Translations under genes and position numbers: made by a program
The notes under the pieces: model-generated
What the model was told of the DNA's origin: nothing
The model's input: only the letters and a program-made list of their open reading frames with translations
Databases searched by the model: none
Shown: positions 8,469 to 16,956 of the stretch, piece after piece
Layout of the letters: every line of letters begins with the position of its first letter
Numbering within the stretch: position 1 is the first letter of the stretch
NCBI GenBank assembly: GCA_963754045.1
Contig: CAVWEN010000003.1
Coordinates: 496,001-560,000 of the forward strand
Direction of reading: 5' to 3'
Length of the DNA stretch: 64,000 nucleotides
From: JALZKA01 sp963754045
Lineage (GTDB): Bacteria; Actinomycetota; Thermoleophilia; Solirubrobacterales; 70-9

Positions 8469-9746
8469 GTGTCGCCAAACCAACAAGACTGGCTCTCGCT
8501 CAGGGTGGCCGAGGCACCCAATCGTCCCGCGCTGCTCGTGGACGAGGGCGTGCTCACCTATGCGGAGCTCGACGCCGAGGTGCGCATTGTGGCCGCCATG
8601 CTCGGCGCTGGGCCCGGAGAGATCATCCCGATCGGGCTCCCTCCAGGGCTGGAGTTCACGGCGCACTTTCATGCAGCTCAGAGGCTCGGCGCGGTCGCTG
8701 CCCCAACCGATCCGCGCGCCACTGCGCCCCCGCCGAGTGGCCCGCGACTGGACGAGTCGCTTGGCAACGGGCAACTCGACGGGGTGGGGGCTGCGGTCCG
8801 CCTGCTCACCAGCGGCACGGCGGGCGTGCCGCGCGCGGTCGATCTCAGCCGTGCGAACTTCGAGGCCAGCGCAGCGGGAACCGGTGCGGCGCTGGCTGTC
8901 ACCGCGGAGGATCGCTGGCTCTGTTGTCTGCCGACCCACCACGTCGGTGGCCTCTCGATCCTCACCCGCTCGGCGATCTGGGGCACCTGCGCGGTCGTGC
9001 ATCGCTCGTTCGACATCGATCGTGTGGCGGCCTCGCTGGCCGAGGACGGCGTGACGCTGGTTTCGCTGGTTGCAACCCAGCTGATCCGGCTGCTGGCAGC
9101 CGGGGCAAATCTCTCGGGTCCACGCGCAATCGTCGTGGGCGGAGGACCGGTGCCGCCCGAGATCCTGGCGGAGGCCAACGGGCTGGGCGCAACGGTGACC
9201 CAGACCTATGGCATGACCGAGACCTGCTCGCAGGTGACGATGCTCGACCCTGCGGACGCCGCTCGTTGCGCGGGGTCGGCCGGGCGTGCGGTGCCCGGGG
9301 CTGAGCTGACGGTCGCCGAGGACGAGATTCGCGTACGCGGCGCAATGGTCGCTCCCGGCAGTGTGGACGACGACGGCTGGCTCCGCACGGGCGATCTCGG
9401 GCAGATCGACGCCGAAGGAATGCTGTGGGTACGGGGACGCGCAGACGACCTGATCGTGACCGGTGGCGAGAACGTGGATCCTGAGGTCGTGGAGCGTGCG
9501 CTACTCGCTCACCCCGACGTGGAGGACGTGGCCGTCGTCGGGCGGGATGATCCTGCATGGCAGCAGGCCGTAACGGCTGTGGTGGTGCTTCGCGCCGGCG
9601 CGGAGGCAAGCGCAGCGGATTTGGGCGCCCATTGCGAGGGGCAACTGTCGCGCCACGAAATCCCGAAGCGCTTCGAGTTCGCCGGCGAGCTGCCGCGGAC
9701 CAGCGGCGGCAAGCTCCGTCGCGCCGCGCTTCGAGGCCCCCACTAG
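8469..9746 (+). CDS. menE: o-Succinylbenzoate-CoA ligase
   Basis: ANL-superfamily adenylating enzyme that makes o-succinylbenzoyl-CoA for MenB. Core motifs in order: phosphate-binding LTSGTAGVPRAV, CLPTHHVGGLS, VGGGPVPPEI, QTYGMTETCSQV, WLRTGDLGQID, VTGGENVDPEVVE, and the catalytic Lys in TSGGKLRRAAL near the C-terminus. Length 425 aa is on the short side for MenE, as common in actinobacteria. GTG start. The TAG stop at 9744 forms the first bases of a TAGGCT hexamer that is probably the -10 element of ilvC downstream. Confidence 0.92.
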   Translation: MSPNQQDWLSLRVAEAPNRPALLVDEGVLTYAELDAEVRIVAAMLGAGPGEIIPIGLPPGLEFTAHFHAAQRLGAVAAPTDPRATAPPPSGPRLDESLGNGQLDGVGAAVRLLTSGTAGVPRAVDLSRANFEASAAGTGAALAVTAEDRWLCCLPTHHVGGLSILTRSAIWGTCAVVHRSFDIDRVAASLAEDGVTLVSLVATQLIRLLAAGANLSGPRAIVVGGGPVPPEILAEANGLGATVTQTYGMTETCSQVTMLDPADAARCAGSAGRAVPGAELTVAEDEIRVRGAMVAPGSVDDDGWLRTGDLGQIDAEGMLWVRGRADDLIVTGGENVDPEVVERALLAHPDVEDVAVVGRDDPAWQQAVTAVVVLRAGAEASAADLGAHCEGQLSRHEIPKRFEFAGELPRTSGGKLRRAALRGPH

Positions 9747-9759
9747 GCTTGCGCCGCAT

Positions 9760-10764
9760 ATGAGCAAAGACATCTTCTACGACGCTGATGCCAACCCCGA
9801 CGCGCTCGCCGACAAGACGGTCGCGATCCTTGGCTACGGCTCCCAGGGCCACGCCCACGCGCTGAACCTCAAGGAGTCCGGACACGACGTCGTCGTCGGC
9901 CTTCGCCTCGACTCATCCTCGCGCGGGAAGGCGGAAGCGGAGGGTCTCGAGGTTCTCGACGTCGCCGACGCCGCCAGCCGTGGCGACGTGGTGATGGTTC
10001 TGCTGCCGGACGAGCGCCAGGCCGAGATCTGGGAGCACGAGATCCGTGACGGGATCGCGCCCGGCAATCTGCTGATGTTCGCTCACGGATTCGCGATTCA
10101 CTTCGGCGAGATCGATCCTCCGGGTGGCGTCGACGTCGGGATGGTCGCGCCGAAGGGCCCGGGTCATCTGGTCCGCCGCCAATACGAGGAGGGCCGAGGC
10201 GTACCGTGCCTGATGGCCGTCCACGCCGATGAGTCGGGCAAGGCGCACGAGCTGGTCCTGGCCTACGCCGCGGGTGTCGGCGGCGGGAGAGCGGGCATCA
10301 TCGAGACGACCTTCAAGGACGAGTGCGAGACAGACCTCTTCGGCGAGCAAGCGGTGCTCTGCGGCGGTGCCACCGAGTTGGTCCAGGCCGGGTTCGAGAC
10401 CCTGGTGGACGCCGGTTACGACCCGCGGCTCGCGTACTTCGAGTGCCTGCATGAGCTGAAGCTCATCGTCGACCTGATGTACGAGAAGGGGCTGCAGGGC
10501 ATGCGCTACTCAATCTCGAATACAGCCGAATACGGCGATATGACCCGCGGCCCTCGGGTGATTACCGACGAGACTCGCGCCGCGATGCGCAGGATCCTCG
10601 CCGAAATCCAGTCAGGCGAGTTCGCAAAGGAGTGGATCGGCGAGAACCGGGCGGGCGGCGAGAACTTCGACCGGATGCGCTCCGAGGCCGCAGGCGCGCC
10701 GATCGAGAAGGTCGGTTCGGAGCTCCGCGGAATGATGCCCTGGATCGACCAGGGCGACCTCTAG
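9760..10764 (+). CDS. ilvC: Ketol-acid reductoisomerase (class I)
   Basis: NADPH- and Mg-dependent isomeroreduction of acetolactate or acetohydroxybutyrate, second step of the branched-chain amino-acid pathway. Residues 1-180 form the Rossmann domain (ILGYGSQGHAHALNLKESG, KGPGHLVRRQYEEGRGVP). The knotted C-terminal domain carries the Mg ligands in FKDECETDLFGEQAVLCGG and the ECLHELKLIVDL helix. Length 334 aa is the class I form. The ATG has TAGGCT ending 10 nt upstream. It is separated from ilvBN by the men cluster, unlike the usual ilvBNC order. The 3' end overlaps the convergent cupin gene by 4 nt. Confidence 0.97.
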   Translation: MSKDIFYDADANPDALADKTVAILGYGSQGHAHALNLKESGHDVVVGLRLDSSSRGKAEAEGLEVLDVADAASRGDVVMVLLPDERQAEIWEHEIRDGIAPGNLLMFAHGFAIHFGEIDPPGGVDVGMVAPKGPGHLVRRQYEEGRGVPCLMAVHADESGKAHELVLAYAAGVGGGRAGIIETTFKDECETDLFGEQAVLCGGATELVQAGFETLVDAGYDPRLAYFECLHELKLIVDLMYEKGLQGMRYSISNTAEYGDMTRGPRVITDETRAAMRRILAEIQSGEFAKEWIGENRAGGENFDRMRSEAAGAPIEKVGSELRGMMPWIDQGDL

Positions 10765-11156
10765 GACGAGCTGACCCGCTCCTCGCCCTCCGGTTCGCGC
10801 CCGTCCCGGCCAACGTAGCCACCCTTCGCACCCACGATCACGTAGACGGCATCGACGTCCCCCGGATTGCTGACCTTGCGATGGGCCGGGGCATCCACTC
10901 TCGCCATGCCGCCCGGACCGAGCCGGTGCTTCGTGGCGTCGCCGAACTCGATCTCGATCTCGCCGGAGTGGACGAAGTAGAGCTCTTCCTGTGCGTCGTG
11001 GAAGTGGAATTCGGTGACGATCCCGGGAGGCATGACGATCGCGTTGATGCCGAACTCCTTTACGTCGAGCTCGCGCCTGATCTTGCGAAATCCCGGTCCG
11101 TCGCCAAGCCCGTCGAGCGAGCCGACCGCGTAACCGTCTCCGCTCGTGACGCTCAT
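10761..11156 (-). CDS. Cupin-domain protein
   Basis: Small (131 aa) single-domain cupin. The metal-binding motif 1 reads TEFHFHDAQEELYFVHSG and motif 2 PGGMARVDAPAHRKVSN, so the His/Glu ligands of a bicupin-like metal site are there. The upstream frame is open but overlaps the DUF4389 gene; the ATG at 11156 overlaps that gene's stop as ATGA, which fixes the start by translational coupling. The function cannot be read from sequence: cupins of this size include isomerases, dioxygenases and small-molecule sensors. Cytoplasmic, no signal peptide. Confidence 0.75.
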   Translation of the reverse strand: MSVTSGDGYAVGSLDGLGDGPGFRKIRRELDVKEFGINAIVMPPGIVTEFHFHDAQEELYFVHSGEIEIEFGDATKHRLGPGGMARVDAPAHRKVSNPGDVDAVYVIVGAKGGYVGRDGREPEGEERVSSS

Positions 11157-11821
11157 ATCGAGACCGGAGCCTGCTCGGGCGTCGGCAATCCCGGTGCGCC
11201 CGGCGGGTATTGCATCGGCGTCAGGTCGAGCAGCCGAGGGCGTGTCTCTGTCATCAAGAACAGGAATGCCGAGGAGCGCTGGTTGTAGGTGATGCCGACG
11301 CGCATCGCGTCGTGCATCGTGGCGGACTGCTTGCCGGTGAACAGGATCCGCCACCAACTGATGAAAGCTGCGCCGCCCACCAGCAGCTGCGTGCCGTAGG
11401 ACAACACGAACTGGGGGAAGGCGAGAACGAGCTTGAAGAAAGTCTTCCAGCGGCTGTACTGCGCCTGGGGCCCGGCGACGGCGACCGCGACTCGGCGATC
11501 CAAATGCTCGCCGCCCCAAAGGGGTGGCAGTTCGTCGGTTGCAAGGGACGCGAACGCCGTGAAGCGCGCCGAGAACCTGATGAACCCCGCGTTGACGCGG
11601 TAGAGCAACCTCGGGTAGTTGCCGGTCACGAGCATCGCGAACCAGGCAAAGAGCGCTGAGAACATGGCGAGAGTGGCATACACGTAGGCGACCACGATCC
11701 ACGGGATCACGATCAGCAGCCGGAAGAATGCGGTGAAGCGGTTGCGCTGGATCTCGTAGGGGAGCTCCAGCGAGACCGGGTAGGAGGTGGCGGCAGGTGG
11801 GGGTGCGGCTTTGGTTTCCAT
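11153..11821 (-). CDS. DUF4389 family membrane protein
   Basis: A 222-residue predicted inner-membrane protein of the actinobacterial DUF4389 family, function unknown. Characteristic blocks are YPVSLELPYEIQRNRFTAFF, WFAMLVTGNYPRLLY, SLATDELPPL and ISWWRILFTGKQ. Hydrophobic segments lie at about residues 31-62 and 132-152. A TAGCCT hexamer ends 7 nt before the ATG, directly opposite the serC promoter hexamer, so the two genes share a very compact divergent promoter. It is coupled to the downstream cupin gene by an ATGA overlap. Confidence 0.8.
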   Translation of the reverse strand: METKAAPPPAATSYPVSLELPYEIQRNRFTAFFRLLIVIPWIVVAYVYATLAMFSALFAWFAMLVTGNYPRLLYRVNAGFIRFSARFTAFASLATDELPPLWGGEHLDRRVAVAVAGPQAQYSRWKTFFKLVLAFPQFVLSYGTQLLVGGAAFISWWRILFTGKQSATMHDAMRVGITYNQRSSAFLFLMTETRPRLLDLTPMQYPPGAPGLPTPEQAPVSI

Positions 11822-11850
11822 GCGGGGCAGGCTAATACCCTGCGCCGACG

Positions 11851-12996
11851 ATGCCCGAAGCCGGAACCAAGGTGGTGGAGATCCCGCGCGAGCTGTTGCC
11901 CGCCGACGGGCGCTTCGGCTGCGGCCCTTCGAAGGTCCGGCCCCAGGCGCTCGCCGCCCTTGCCGAGCACTCGAACGTGATCGGCACCTCGCATCGCCGC
12001 AGCGGAGTCAAGGACATCGTCGGCCGCGTCCGGACCGGCATGGCCGAGCTGTTCGATCTGCCCGACGGATACGAGGTGGCCCTCGGCAACGGCGGCGCCA
12101 CTGCCTTCTGGGACGCGGCCGCCGCCGGCCTCGTCCGCCGTCGCGCCCTGCACCTGAGCTTTGGCGAGTTCTCTTCGAAGTTCGCCAAGGCCACAGCCGC
12201 GGCGCCGCATCTAAACGATCCGATCGTGATCGACGCCGACCCGGGCTCGGCTCCCGTGCCCCGTGGCGATGCCGAAGCGGACGTGATCTGCTGGACACAC
12301 AACGAGACCTCGACGGGGGTGATGGTGGAGGTCCGGCGCCCGACTGACGCCGGTGATGCCCTCGTCCTGATCGACGCGACCTCCGGTGCGGGCGGCCTGC
12401 CACTCGACGCAGTGCAGGCGGATGCGTACTACTTCGCGCCCCAGAAGGCGTTCGGCGGGGATGGCGGCCTCTGGCTCGCGCTACTCAGCCCCGACGCGAC
12501 AGCCCGGATCGAGGAACTGGACGGCGTTGACGGTCGCTGGCAGCCGGCGTTCTTGTCGCTCGCCACAGCGCTGGAGAACTCGCGCAAGGATCAGACCTAC
12601 AACACCCCGGCGGTTGCGACGCTGCTGCTTCTCGCCGACCAGGTCGAGTGGATGCTCGGCAACGGTGGGCTGGAGTGGTGCGTAGAGCGGACCACAACCT
12701 CGTCTAGTCACCTCTACTCGTGGTCGGACGCCTCCGAGTACGCCGAACCATTCGTCGTCGAGCCCGCGAGCCGCTCGCTAGTGGTCGGGACCATCGACTT
12801 CGCCGAGAACGTGAACGCCGCGGCTTTGGCCGGCGTTCTTCGGGAGAATGGGATCCTCGATACCGAGCCGTACCGCAAGCTCGGGCGCAACCAGCTGCGG
12901 ATCGGAATGTTCCCCGCGGTGGAGCCGGCCGACGTCGAGGCGCTCACCGCCTGCATCGACTGGGCGATCGTCAACGCACCGGAAGTCCAGGCATGA
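11851..12996 (+). CDS. serC: Phosphoserine aminotransferase
   Basis: PLP enzyme converting 3-phosphohydroxypyruvate and glutamate to phosphoserine in serine synthesis (also used in pyridoxine synthesis in some bacteria). The N-terminal FGCGPSKVRP, GTSHRRSGVKDIV, LGNGGATAFWDAAAA, ICWTHNETSTGV and the PLP-lysine block FAPQKAFGGDGG match the mycobacterial-type SerC branch; C-terminal LRIGMFPAVEPADVEAL also fits. Length 381 aa is normal. TACCCT lies 9 nt before the ATG. Its stop overlaps the serA start as ATGA, so serC and serA form an operon. Confidence 0.93.
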   Translation: MPEAGTKVVEIPRELLPADGRFGCGPSKVRPQALAALAEHSNVIGTSHRRSGVKDIVGRVRTGMAELFDLPDGYEVALGNGGATAFWDAAAAGLVRRRALHLSFGEFSSKFAKATAAAPHLNDPIVIDADPGSAPVPRGDAEADVICWTHNETSTGVMVEVRRPTDAGDALVLIDATSGAGGLPLDAVQADAYYFAPQKAFGGDGGLWLALLSPDATARIEELDGVDGRWQPAFLSLATALENSRKDQTYNTPAVATLLLLADQVEWMLGNGGLEWCVERTTTSSSHLYSWSDASEYAEPFVVEPASRSLVVGTIDFAENVNAAALAGVLRENGILDTEPYRKLGRNQLRIGMFPAVEPADVEALTACIDWAIVNAPEVQA

Positions 12997-14564
12997 GGAT
13001 TCTCGTCAAGGAGAAGATCGCCGAATCGGGCATCGAGCTGCTGCGACAGGACTTCGACGTCGAGCTGGGCCTGGACTGGGATCAGACGCAGCTCGAGGAG
13101 CGGATCGGCGAGTTCGATGCTCTGATCGTCCGCTCCGCGACCAAGGTGACCGCGGATTTGATCGCGCGAGCCGACAACCTCAAGGTCGTCGGCCGGGCCG
13201 GCACGGGGGTCGACAACGTTGATATCGGCGCAGCCACCAAGCGCGGCATCCTGGTGGTCAACGCGCCCGAGTCGAACTCGGTGGCCGCGGCCGAGCACAC
13301 GCTGGCGCTGGCGCTGGCGCTGTGCAGGAACGTTCCCCAGGCCCACGGCGCGCTGGTCGGCGGGGAGTGGGCGCGCTCACGGTACGGCGGCAACGAGCTC
13401 TATGGGAAGACCCTCGGCGTCATTGGATTCGGCCGGATTGGCCAGCTTGTCGCCCAACGGGCGCTCGCGTTCGAGATGAGCGTCGTGGGGTTCGACAAGT
13501 TCGTCTCGGCGGAGCGGTTCCGGGAAATGGGTGTAGAGGGCGTCGAGACGAGCGATGAGCTCTACGAGCGCGCCGACATCATCACCATCCACCTGCCGAA
13601 GACTCCGGACACGATCAATTGGATCGATGCCACGGCGCTTACCCGCATGAAGGACGGCGTTCGCATCGTCAATTGCGCGCGCGGCGAGCTAATCGACCTC
13701 GAAGCACTGGCCGCGGGGCTGGAATCCGGCAAGGTCGCGGGCGCCGCTCTCGACGTGTTCCCCGAGGAGCCGATGACCGAGCACCCTCTCTTCGCGCGCG
13801 ACGACGTGGTCGTCACGCCGCACCTCGGAGCCTCGACGGCCGAGGCCCAGGATCGGGCGGGGACCGACACCGCCAAGCAGGTCAAGGCGGCGCTGTCGGG
13901 CGGCGTGGTCACGAACGCGGTGAACCTCGGTGCGCCGCTTCCCGAGCCGGTTGCACCCTTCGTGCCGCTCTGCGAGAGCCTGGCAGCCCTTGCCCAGGGA
14001 CTTGCCCAAGGCGGTGTTGATCGCGTCGAAGCGGAGTTCCGTGGCCGGATTGCCGAGCACGACACGCGGGTGCTGGGCATCGCCGTGCTCGCCGGAGTGT
14101 TGCGAGGACACACCGAGGAGCCGGTCAACCTCGTGAATGCCTCGGCGCTCGCCGATGATCGCGGCATCGAGCTAACCGAGATCAAGGAGACCGCCTCATC
14201 GGATTTCACCGAGCTGGTGACCGTTCGCGTGGGGCACGGGGCCGACGCCATCGAGGTGTCCGGGACCGGGGTCGGGCCTCGCAACGTCCCGTACCTCGTG
14301 GGCGTCTGGGGCCAGGGGTTCTACATCCCCCTGGCCGAACACCTGGCGGTCTTCCGCTACTCCGACCAACCAGGAATGATCGGGCGCGTCGGCAGCTGCT
14401 TCGGCGAGGAGGGTGTGAACATCGTCTCCGCCGCCGTCGGCGCCCAGAACGGCGGTGGTCAGGCGGTGATGGTCCTCACGACGGACGCGCCCGTCGGCCA
14501 GCACACGATCGACCGAATTCTCGAGCTCGACGGCTTCGCGGAGGGAAGGGCGATCGACCTCTAG
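12993..14564 (+). CDS. serA: D-3-phosphoglycerate dehydrogenase
   Basis: NAD-dependent oxidation of 3-phosphoglycerate, first step of serine synthesis. The long 523-aa form has three domains: catalytic/NAD domain about residues 1-310 (VGRAGTGVDNVDI, GVIGFGRIGQLVA, the catalytic NCARGELID and PHLGASTAEAQDRAG), an intervening ASB domain, and a C-terminal ACT domain (AVFRYSDQPGMIGRVGSCFG) for serine feedback. The frame is open far upstream through serC, but the ATG at 12993 (ATGA overlap with serC) starts the conserved MRILVKEKIAESGIELL. Ends convergently with the next gene, overlapping it by 4 nt. Confidence 0.95.
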   Translation: MRILVKEKIAESGIELLRQDFDVELGLDWDQTQLEERIGEFDALIVRSATKVTADLIARADNLKVVGRAGTGVDNVDIGAATKRGILVVNAPESNSVAAAEHTLALALALCRNVPQAHGALVGGEWARSRYGGNELYGKTLGVIGFGRIGQLVAQRALAFEMSVVGFDKFVSAERFREMGVEGVETSDELYERADIITIHLPKTPDTINWIDATALTRMKDGVRIVNCARGELIDLEALAAGLESGKVAGAALDVFPEEPMTEHPLFARDDVVVTPHLGASTAEAQDRAGTDTAKQVKAALSGGVVTNAVNLGAPLPEPVAPFVPLCESLAALAQGLAQGGVDRVEAEFRGRIAEHDTRVLGIAVLAGVLRGHTEEPVNLVNASALADDRGIELTEIKETASSDFTELVTVRVGHGADAIEVSGTGVGPRNVPYLVGVWGQGFYIPLAEHLAVFRYSDQPGMIGRVGSCFGEEGVNIVSAAVGAQNGGGQAVMVLTTDAPVGQHTIDRILELDGFAEGRAIDL

Positions 14565-15508
14565 AGGCACGCGTCGCGGATCGCCGCGACGTGACGGTGG
14601 TCTGTGCCGCAACAGCCGCCGAGGACGGCCAGCCGGGGCAGCGCCTCGCGCAGGGCTCCGTAGCGGGCGCCGAGGTCGGCCGGGTCGCCCTCGTCAAGCT
14701 CCGTTGCTTCGTCCAGCTCCGCGTGGCTTCGGGTGGATGCGTTGGCGCGGAGGCCGCGCACCCGCTCACGCCATGGACCCTCGCCCTCCACGGCGAAGTC
14801 GAAATGGGAGGGGTGGGCGCAGTTGAGCATGAAATAGGCCGGGCCGCCATCCGTCTCGGCATCCACCTGTTCGATCGCCTCCGCCAGCCCCTGCCCGCTC
14901 GGCAGGCGCCCGTCGGTCTCCAACGTAAACGAGATCGCGGCCGGGATACCGGCCGCCGCCGCCGCGCGGGTGATGCCCACGGCCTCCTCCGCGTAGGTCA
15001 TCGTGATCGCGGTGACCAGATCGGCAGCCGTGTCGGCGAACGTGTTGATCTGGGTTGCGTGGTAGGCCTGGGCGTTATCGGCGCTGAGGGTCTCGCCGGG
15101 CGCATAGCCGTCGTCGTGCGGTCCGACGCAGCCGCTGATCACAACCGGGTCAACGCCGTCGAGTCGGTCGCGAATCCGCTCCATCAGGGCGATCGCACTT
15201 CGGTTCATCTGCTCGAGCTCCGTCTCCGAGTAGCCGATCGCCGCCGCCCAGCGCGGATTTGCGCGCCAGGTCGGGCTTTCGAGCACGAAGCCGAGCCCGG
15301 ACTCCCGCGCGAGTTCCGTATACGGCGTGAAGTAGTCCTCGAGCGTTCTTGCGCCGACGTCGTCCTTCAGGAGGTCGAAGGCGGCGAACTCCGGCAGATC
15401 GATTCCGTGGTGGAACACGAGCACCGTCTCGAGCCCGCCATCGGTGAGGAACAGGCCGTCGCCCAGTTGTGGCAAGGCGTCGCGGTGTCTCGCCGGCGAA
15501 TCGCTCAC
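14561..15508 (-). CDS. Homocysteine S-methyltransferase family protein
   Basis: Zinc-dependent methyltransferase of the MmuM/BHMT type, moving a methyl group from S-methylmethionine, betaine or similar donors to homocysteine. The zinc ligands are visible as Cys in LNCAHPSHF and the Cys pair in VLGGCCGTDHRHV; N-terminal LTDGGLETVLVFHHGIDLP and SGCVGPHDDGYAPGE also fit. At 315 aa it is one catalytic module, with no folate or cobalamin domains. GTG start with TAGAAT ending 6 nt upstream, divergent from the oxidoreductase at 15541 with only 32 bp between starts. The real methyl donor cannot be told from sequence. Confidence 0.82.
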   Translation of the reverse strand: MSDSPARHRDALPQLGDGLFLTDGGLETVLVFHHGIDLPEFAAFDLLKDDVGARTLEDYFTPYTELARESGLGFVLESPTWRANPRWAAAIGYSETELEQMNRSAIALMERIRDRLDGVDPVVISGCVGPHDDGYAPGETLSADNAQAYHATQINTFADTAADLVTAITMTYAEEAVGITRAAAAAGIPAAISFTLETDGRLPSGQGLAEAIEQVDAETDGGPAYFMLNCAHPSHFDFAVEGEGPWRERVRGLRANASTRSHAELDEATELDEGDPADLGARYGALREALPRLAVLGGCCGTDHRHVAAIRDACL

Positions 15509-15540
15509 GGCCGGATTCTATGCCCGATAGGTTGGAGCGC

Positions 15541-16572
15541 ATGCGCGCGGTCGTGATCACCAAGCACGGGGGGCCGGATGTGCTGGCGGTTCAGGAGCGA
15601 CCCGACCCTGCTGTCGGACCGGGCGAGATCAGGATCGCCGTGGGCGCCGCCGGCATCAACTTCGCCGACCTGATGGCTCGCTCAGGTGTCTACCCGGACG
15701 CGCCGAAACCGCCGTCAGTGGTGGGCTACGAGCTGGCGGGACAGGTCGAGTCGGTTGGCGAAGGAGTCACCGAGTACGCGCCCGGCGACCGGGTGATCGC
15801 CGGTACACGTTTCGGCGGCTACGCCGAGTTGGTCACCGTGCCGGTCGGCGGCCAGGTGCTGCGCCTGCCAAAGGCGCTCTCGTTCGAGCAGGGTGCGGCG
15901 TTCCCCGTCAACTACTCCACGGCGTACGCGGGCCTGGTGATCATGGGTGGCCTGCGCGCCGGGAACCGGATGTTGATCCATGCGGCCGCGGGCGGAGTGG
16001 GCATCGCCGCGATTCAGGTCGCCAAGGGCATCGGGGCGGAGATCTTCGGCACGGCCTCGGCCGGCAAGCACGACGCGATCCGCGAGCAGGGCTGCGACCA
16101 CCCGATCGACTACCGATCGCTGGATTTCGCCGACGAGGTGATGCGGATCACCGGCGGCGAGGGGGTGGACGTGGTCATGGACGCGATCGGCCCGTCCAGC
16201 TTCAAACGGTCCTACAGCGTGCTGCGCTCCGGCGGGCGGCTGATCATGTTCGGTCTCTCCGAGGTGCAGACCGGCGACAAGCGCAACCTGCCCGCCGTCC
16301 TCAAAGGGTTGGCCCGAATGCCAATGGCGACGATGCCGTGGTGGAAGAGCCTCTCGGTCATGAACGAGAACAAGGGAGTCTTCGGGCTGAACATGCTGGC
16401 CTGGTGGGACACCGAGGGCCTCGACCGGGCGATCGGGCCTCTTCAGGAGGCGCTGGACCTCGGTGATCTGGTGCCGGTCGTCGCCGAGGCCTTTCCGTTC
16501 GACCAGGCGGCAGAGGCGCACCGGTATCTCGCTGAGGGGCGCAACGTCGGCAAGGTCGTGCTGGTGCCCTGA
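15541..16572 (+). CDS. Quinone oxidoreductase / zinc-independent MDR family dehydrogenase
   Basis: Medium-chain dehydrogenase/reductase, 343 aa. N-terminal GroES-like domain (MRAVVITKHGGPDVL, GINFADLMARSGVYP, VVGYELAGQVESVG) and NADPH-binding domain (IHAAAGGVGIAAIQVAKGIG). Zinc-coordinating residues of classical alcohol dehydrogenases are missing, so quinone oxidoreductase or VAT-1-like enoyl reductase activity is more likely. The segment MNENKGVFGLNML resembles the VAT-1 branch. I chose the ATG at 15541 because TAGGTT lies 7 nt before it and TTGGAG-like purines precede it; ATGs at 15520 and 15469 add only unconserved residues. Confidence 0.85.
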   Translation: MRAVVITKHGGPDVLAVQERPDPAVGPGEIRIAVGAAGINFADLMARSGVYPDAPKPPSVVGYELAGQVESVGEGVTEYAPGDRVIAGTRFGGYAELVTVPVGGQVLRLPKALSFEQGAAFPVNYSTAYAGLVIMGGLRAGNRMLIHAAAGGVGIAAIQVAKGIGAEIFGTASAGKHDAIREQGCDHPIDYRSLDFADEVMRITGGEGVDVVMDAIGPSSFKRSYSVLRSGGRLIMFGLSEVQTGDKRNLPAVLKGLARMPMATMPWWKSLSVMNENKGVFGLNMLAWWDTEGLDRAIGPLQEALDLGDLVPVVAEAFPFDQAAEAHRYLAEGRNVGKVVLVP

Positions 16573-16832
16573 GCGGTGGTCGGTTGCGGCGAGGGTTCGA
16601 GGTTCGGCAATTCGCCAGATGGCCGACCCGGGCCACCTGTGTGTGTACGAGGATTCGAACGCCAACGCCGGCGATAGGGAGTTCCTCGGGGACACATCGC
16701 GTTATGGAGCCCGGCTTGTGCTGTGGGCCAGCGGTGACCTCGGCGGCTACAGCACTGGAACCTGGGCGGTCACGGCGCCCTGAGCCAAGCACCCGCGGCG
16801 CCCGGGCGCTTGGCGCTACCCTCCGTCTACCG
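16573..16832 (+). other. Noncoding stretch upstream of the leuA leader
   Basis: No convincing gene here; open frames are short and lack conserved features. It contains a strong inverted repeat, arms 16785-16795 and 16803-16813 (11 bp with one mismatch, 7-nt loop), which could terminate transcripts from the oxidoreductase or form part of the leuA promoter region. A hexamer TACCCT (16817-16822) lies 10 nt before the leader-peptide ATG and is the probable -10 element for leuA. Confidence 0.6.
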
Positions 16833-16892
16833 ATGAGCTTCCGGCTCGACAGCCTCGCCCTGCATCTCCTCCTCCCCCTCCCGGGGGAGTAA
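16833..16892 (+). CDS. Leucine-rich leader peptide upstream of leuA
   Basis: A 19-codon frame, MSFRLDSLALHLLLPLPGE, with seven leucines (three in a row, codons 12-14) and a TAA stop 64 nt before leuA. Such leader peptides sense charged tRNA-Leu: ribosomes stall at the Leu codons when leucine is short and change folding of the downstream RNA. TACCCT ends 10 nt before its ATG, so the transcript probably starts right at or just before the peptide. Known for leuA in actinobacteria and for leu operons of enterobacteria; here it is read directly from sequence. Six of the seven Leu codons are CTC and one is CTG, so the stall would depend mainly on the CUC-reading tRNA-Leu. Confidence 0.8.
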   Translation: MSFRLDSLALHLLLPLPGE

Positions 16893-16950
16893 CCGCTGGG
16901 CGGCGCGATAGCCGCGAACGAAGGTCAGATCGGTTTCAGTCAGAAGGAGA
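16865..16950 (+). promoter_or_regulatory. Putative leucine attenuator between leader peptide and leuA
   Basis: The last third of the leader frame contains a perfect 7-bp hairpin (CTCCCCC 16872-16878, loop TCCC, GGGGGAG 16883-16889). A second 5-bp hairpin lies at 16900-16915. The Leu-codon run TCTCCT (16865-16870) is also complementary to AGGAGA (16945-16950), the leuA Shine-Dalgarno. No U-tract follows either hairpin, so translational control (masking of the ribosome site unless a ribosome sits on the Leu codons) is more plausible than classical rho-independent attenuation. The pairing partners are seen; the mechanism is inferred. Confidence 0.5.
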
Positions 16951-16956
16951 AGCACA

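Noticed and set aside
12720..12992. N-terminal extension of serA
   Set aside because: Lies within the serC coding region out of frame; conserved SerA begins at the ATGA overlap (12993).
16640..16670. tRNA-like TTCGAA T-loop sequence
   Set aside because: The flanking T-stem halves do not pair on either strand and no acceptor or anticodon arm can be folded.
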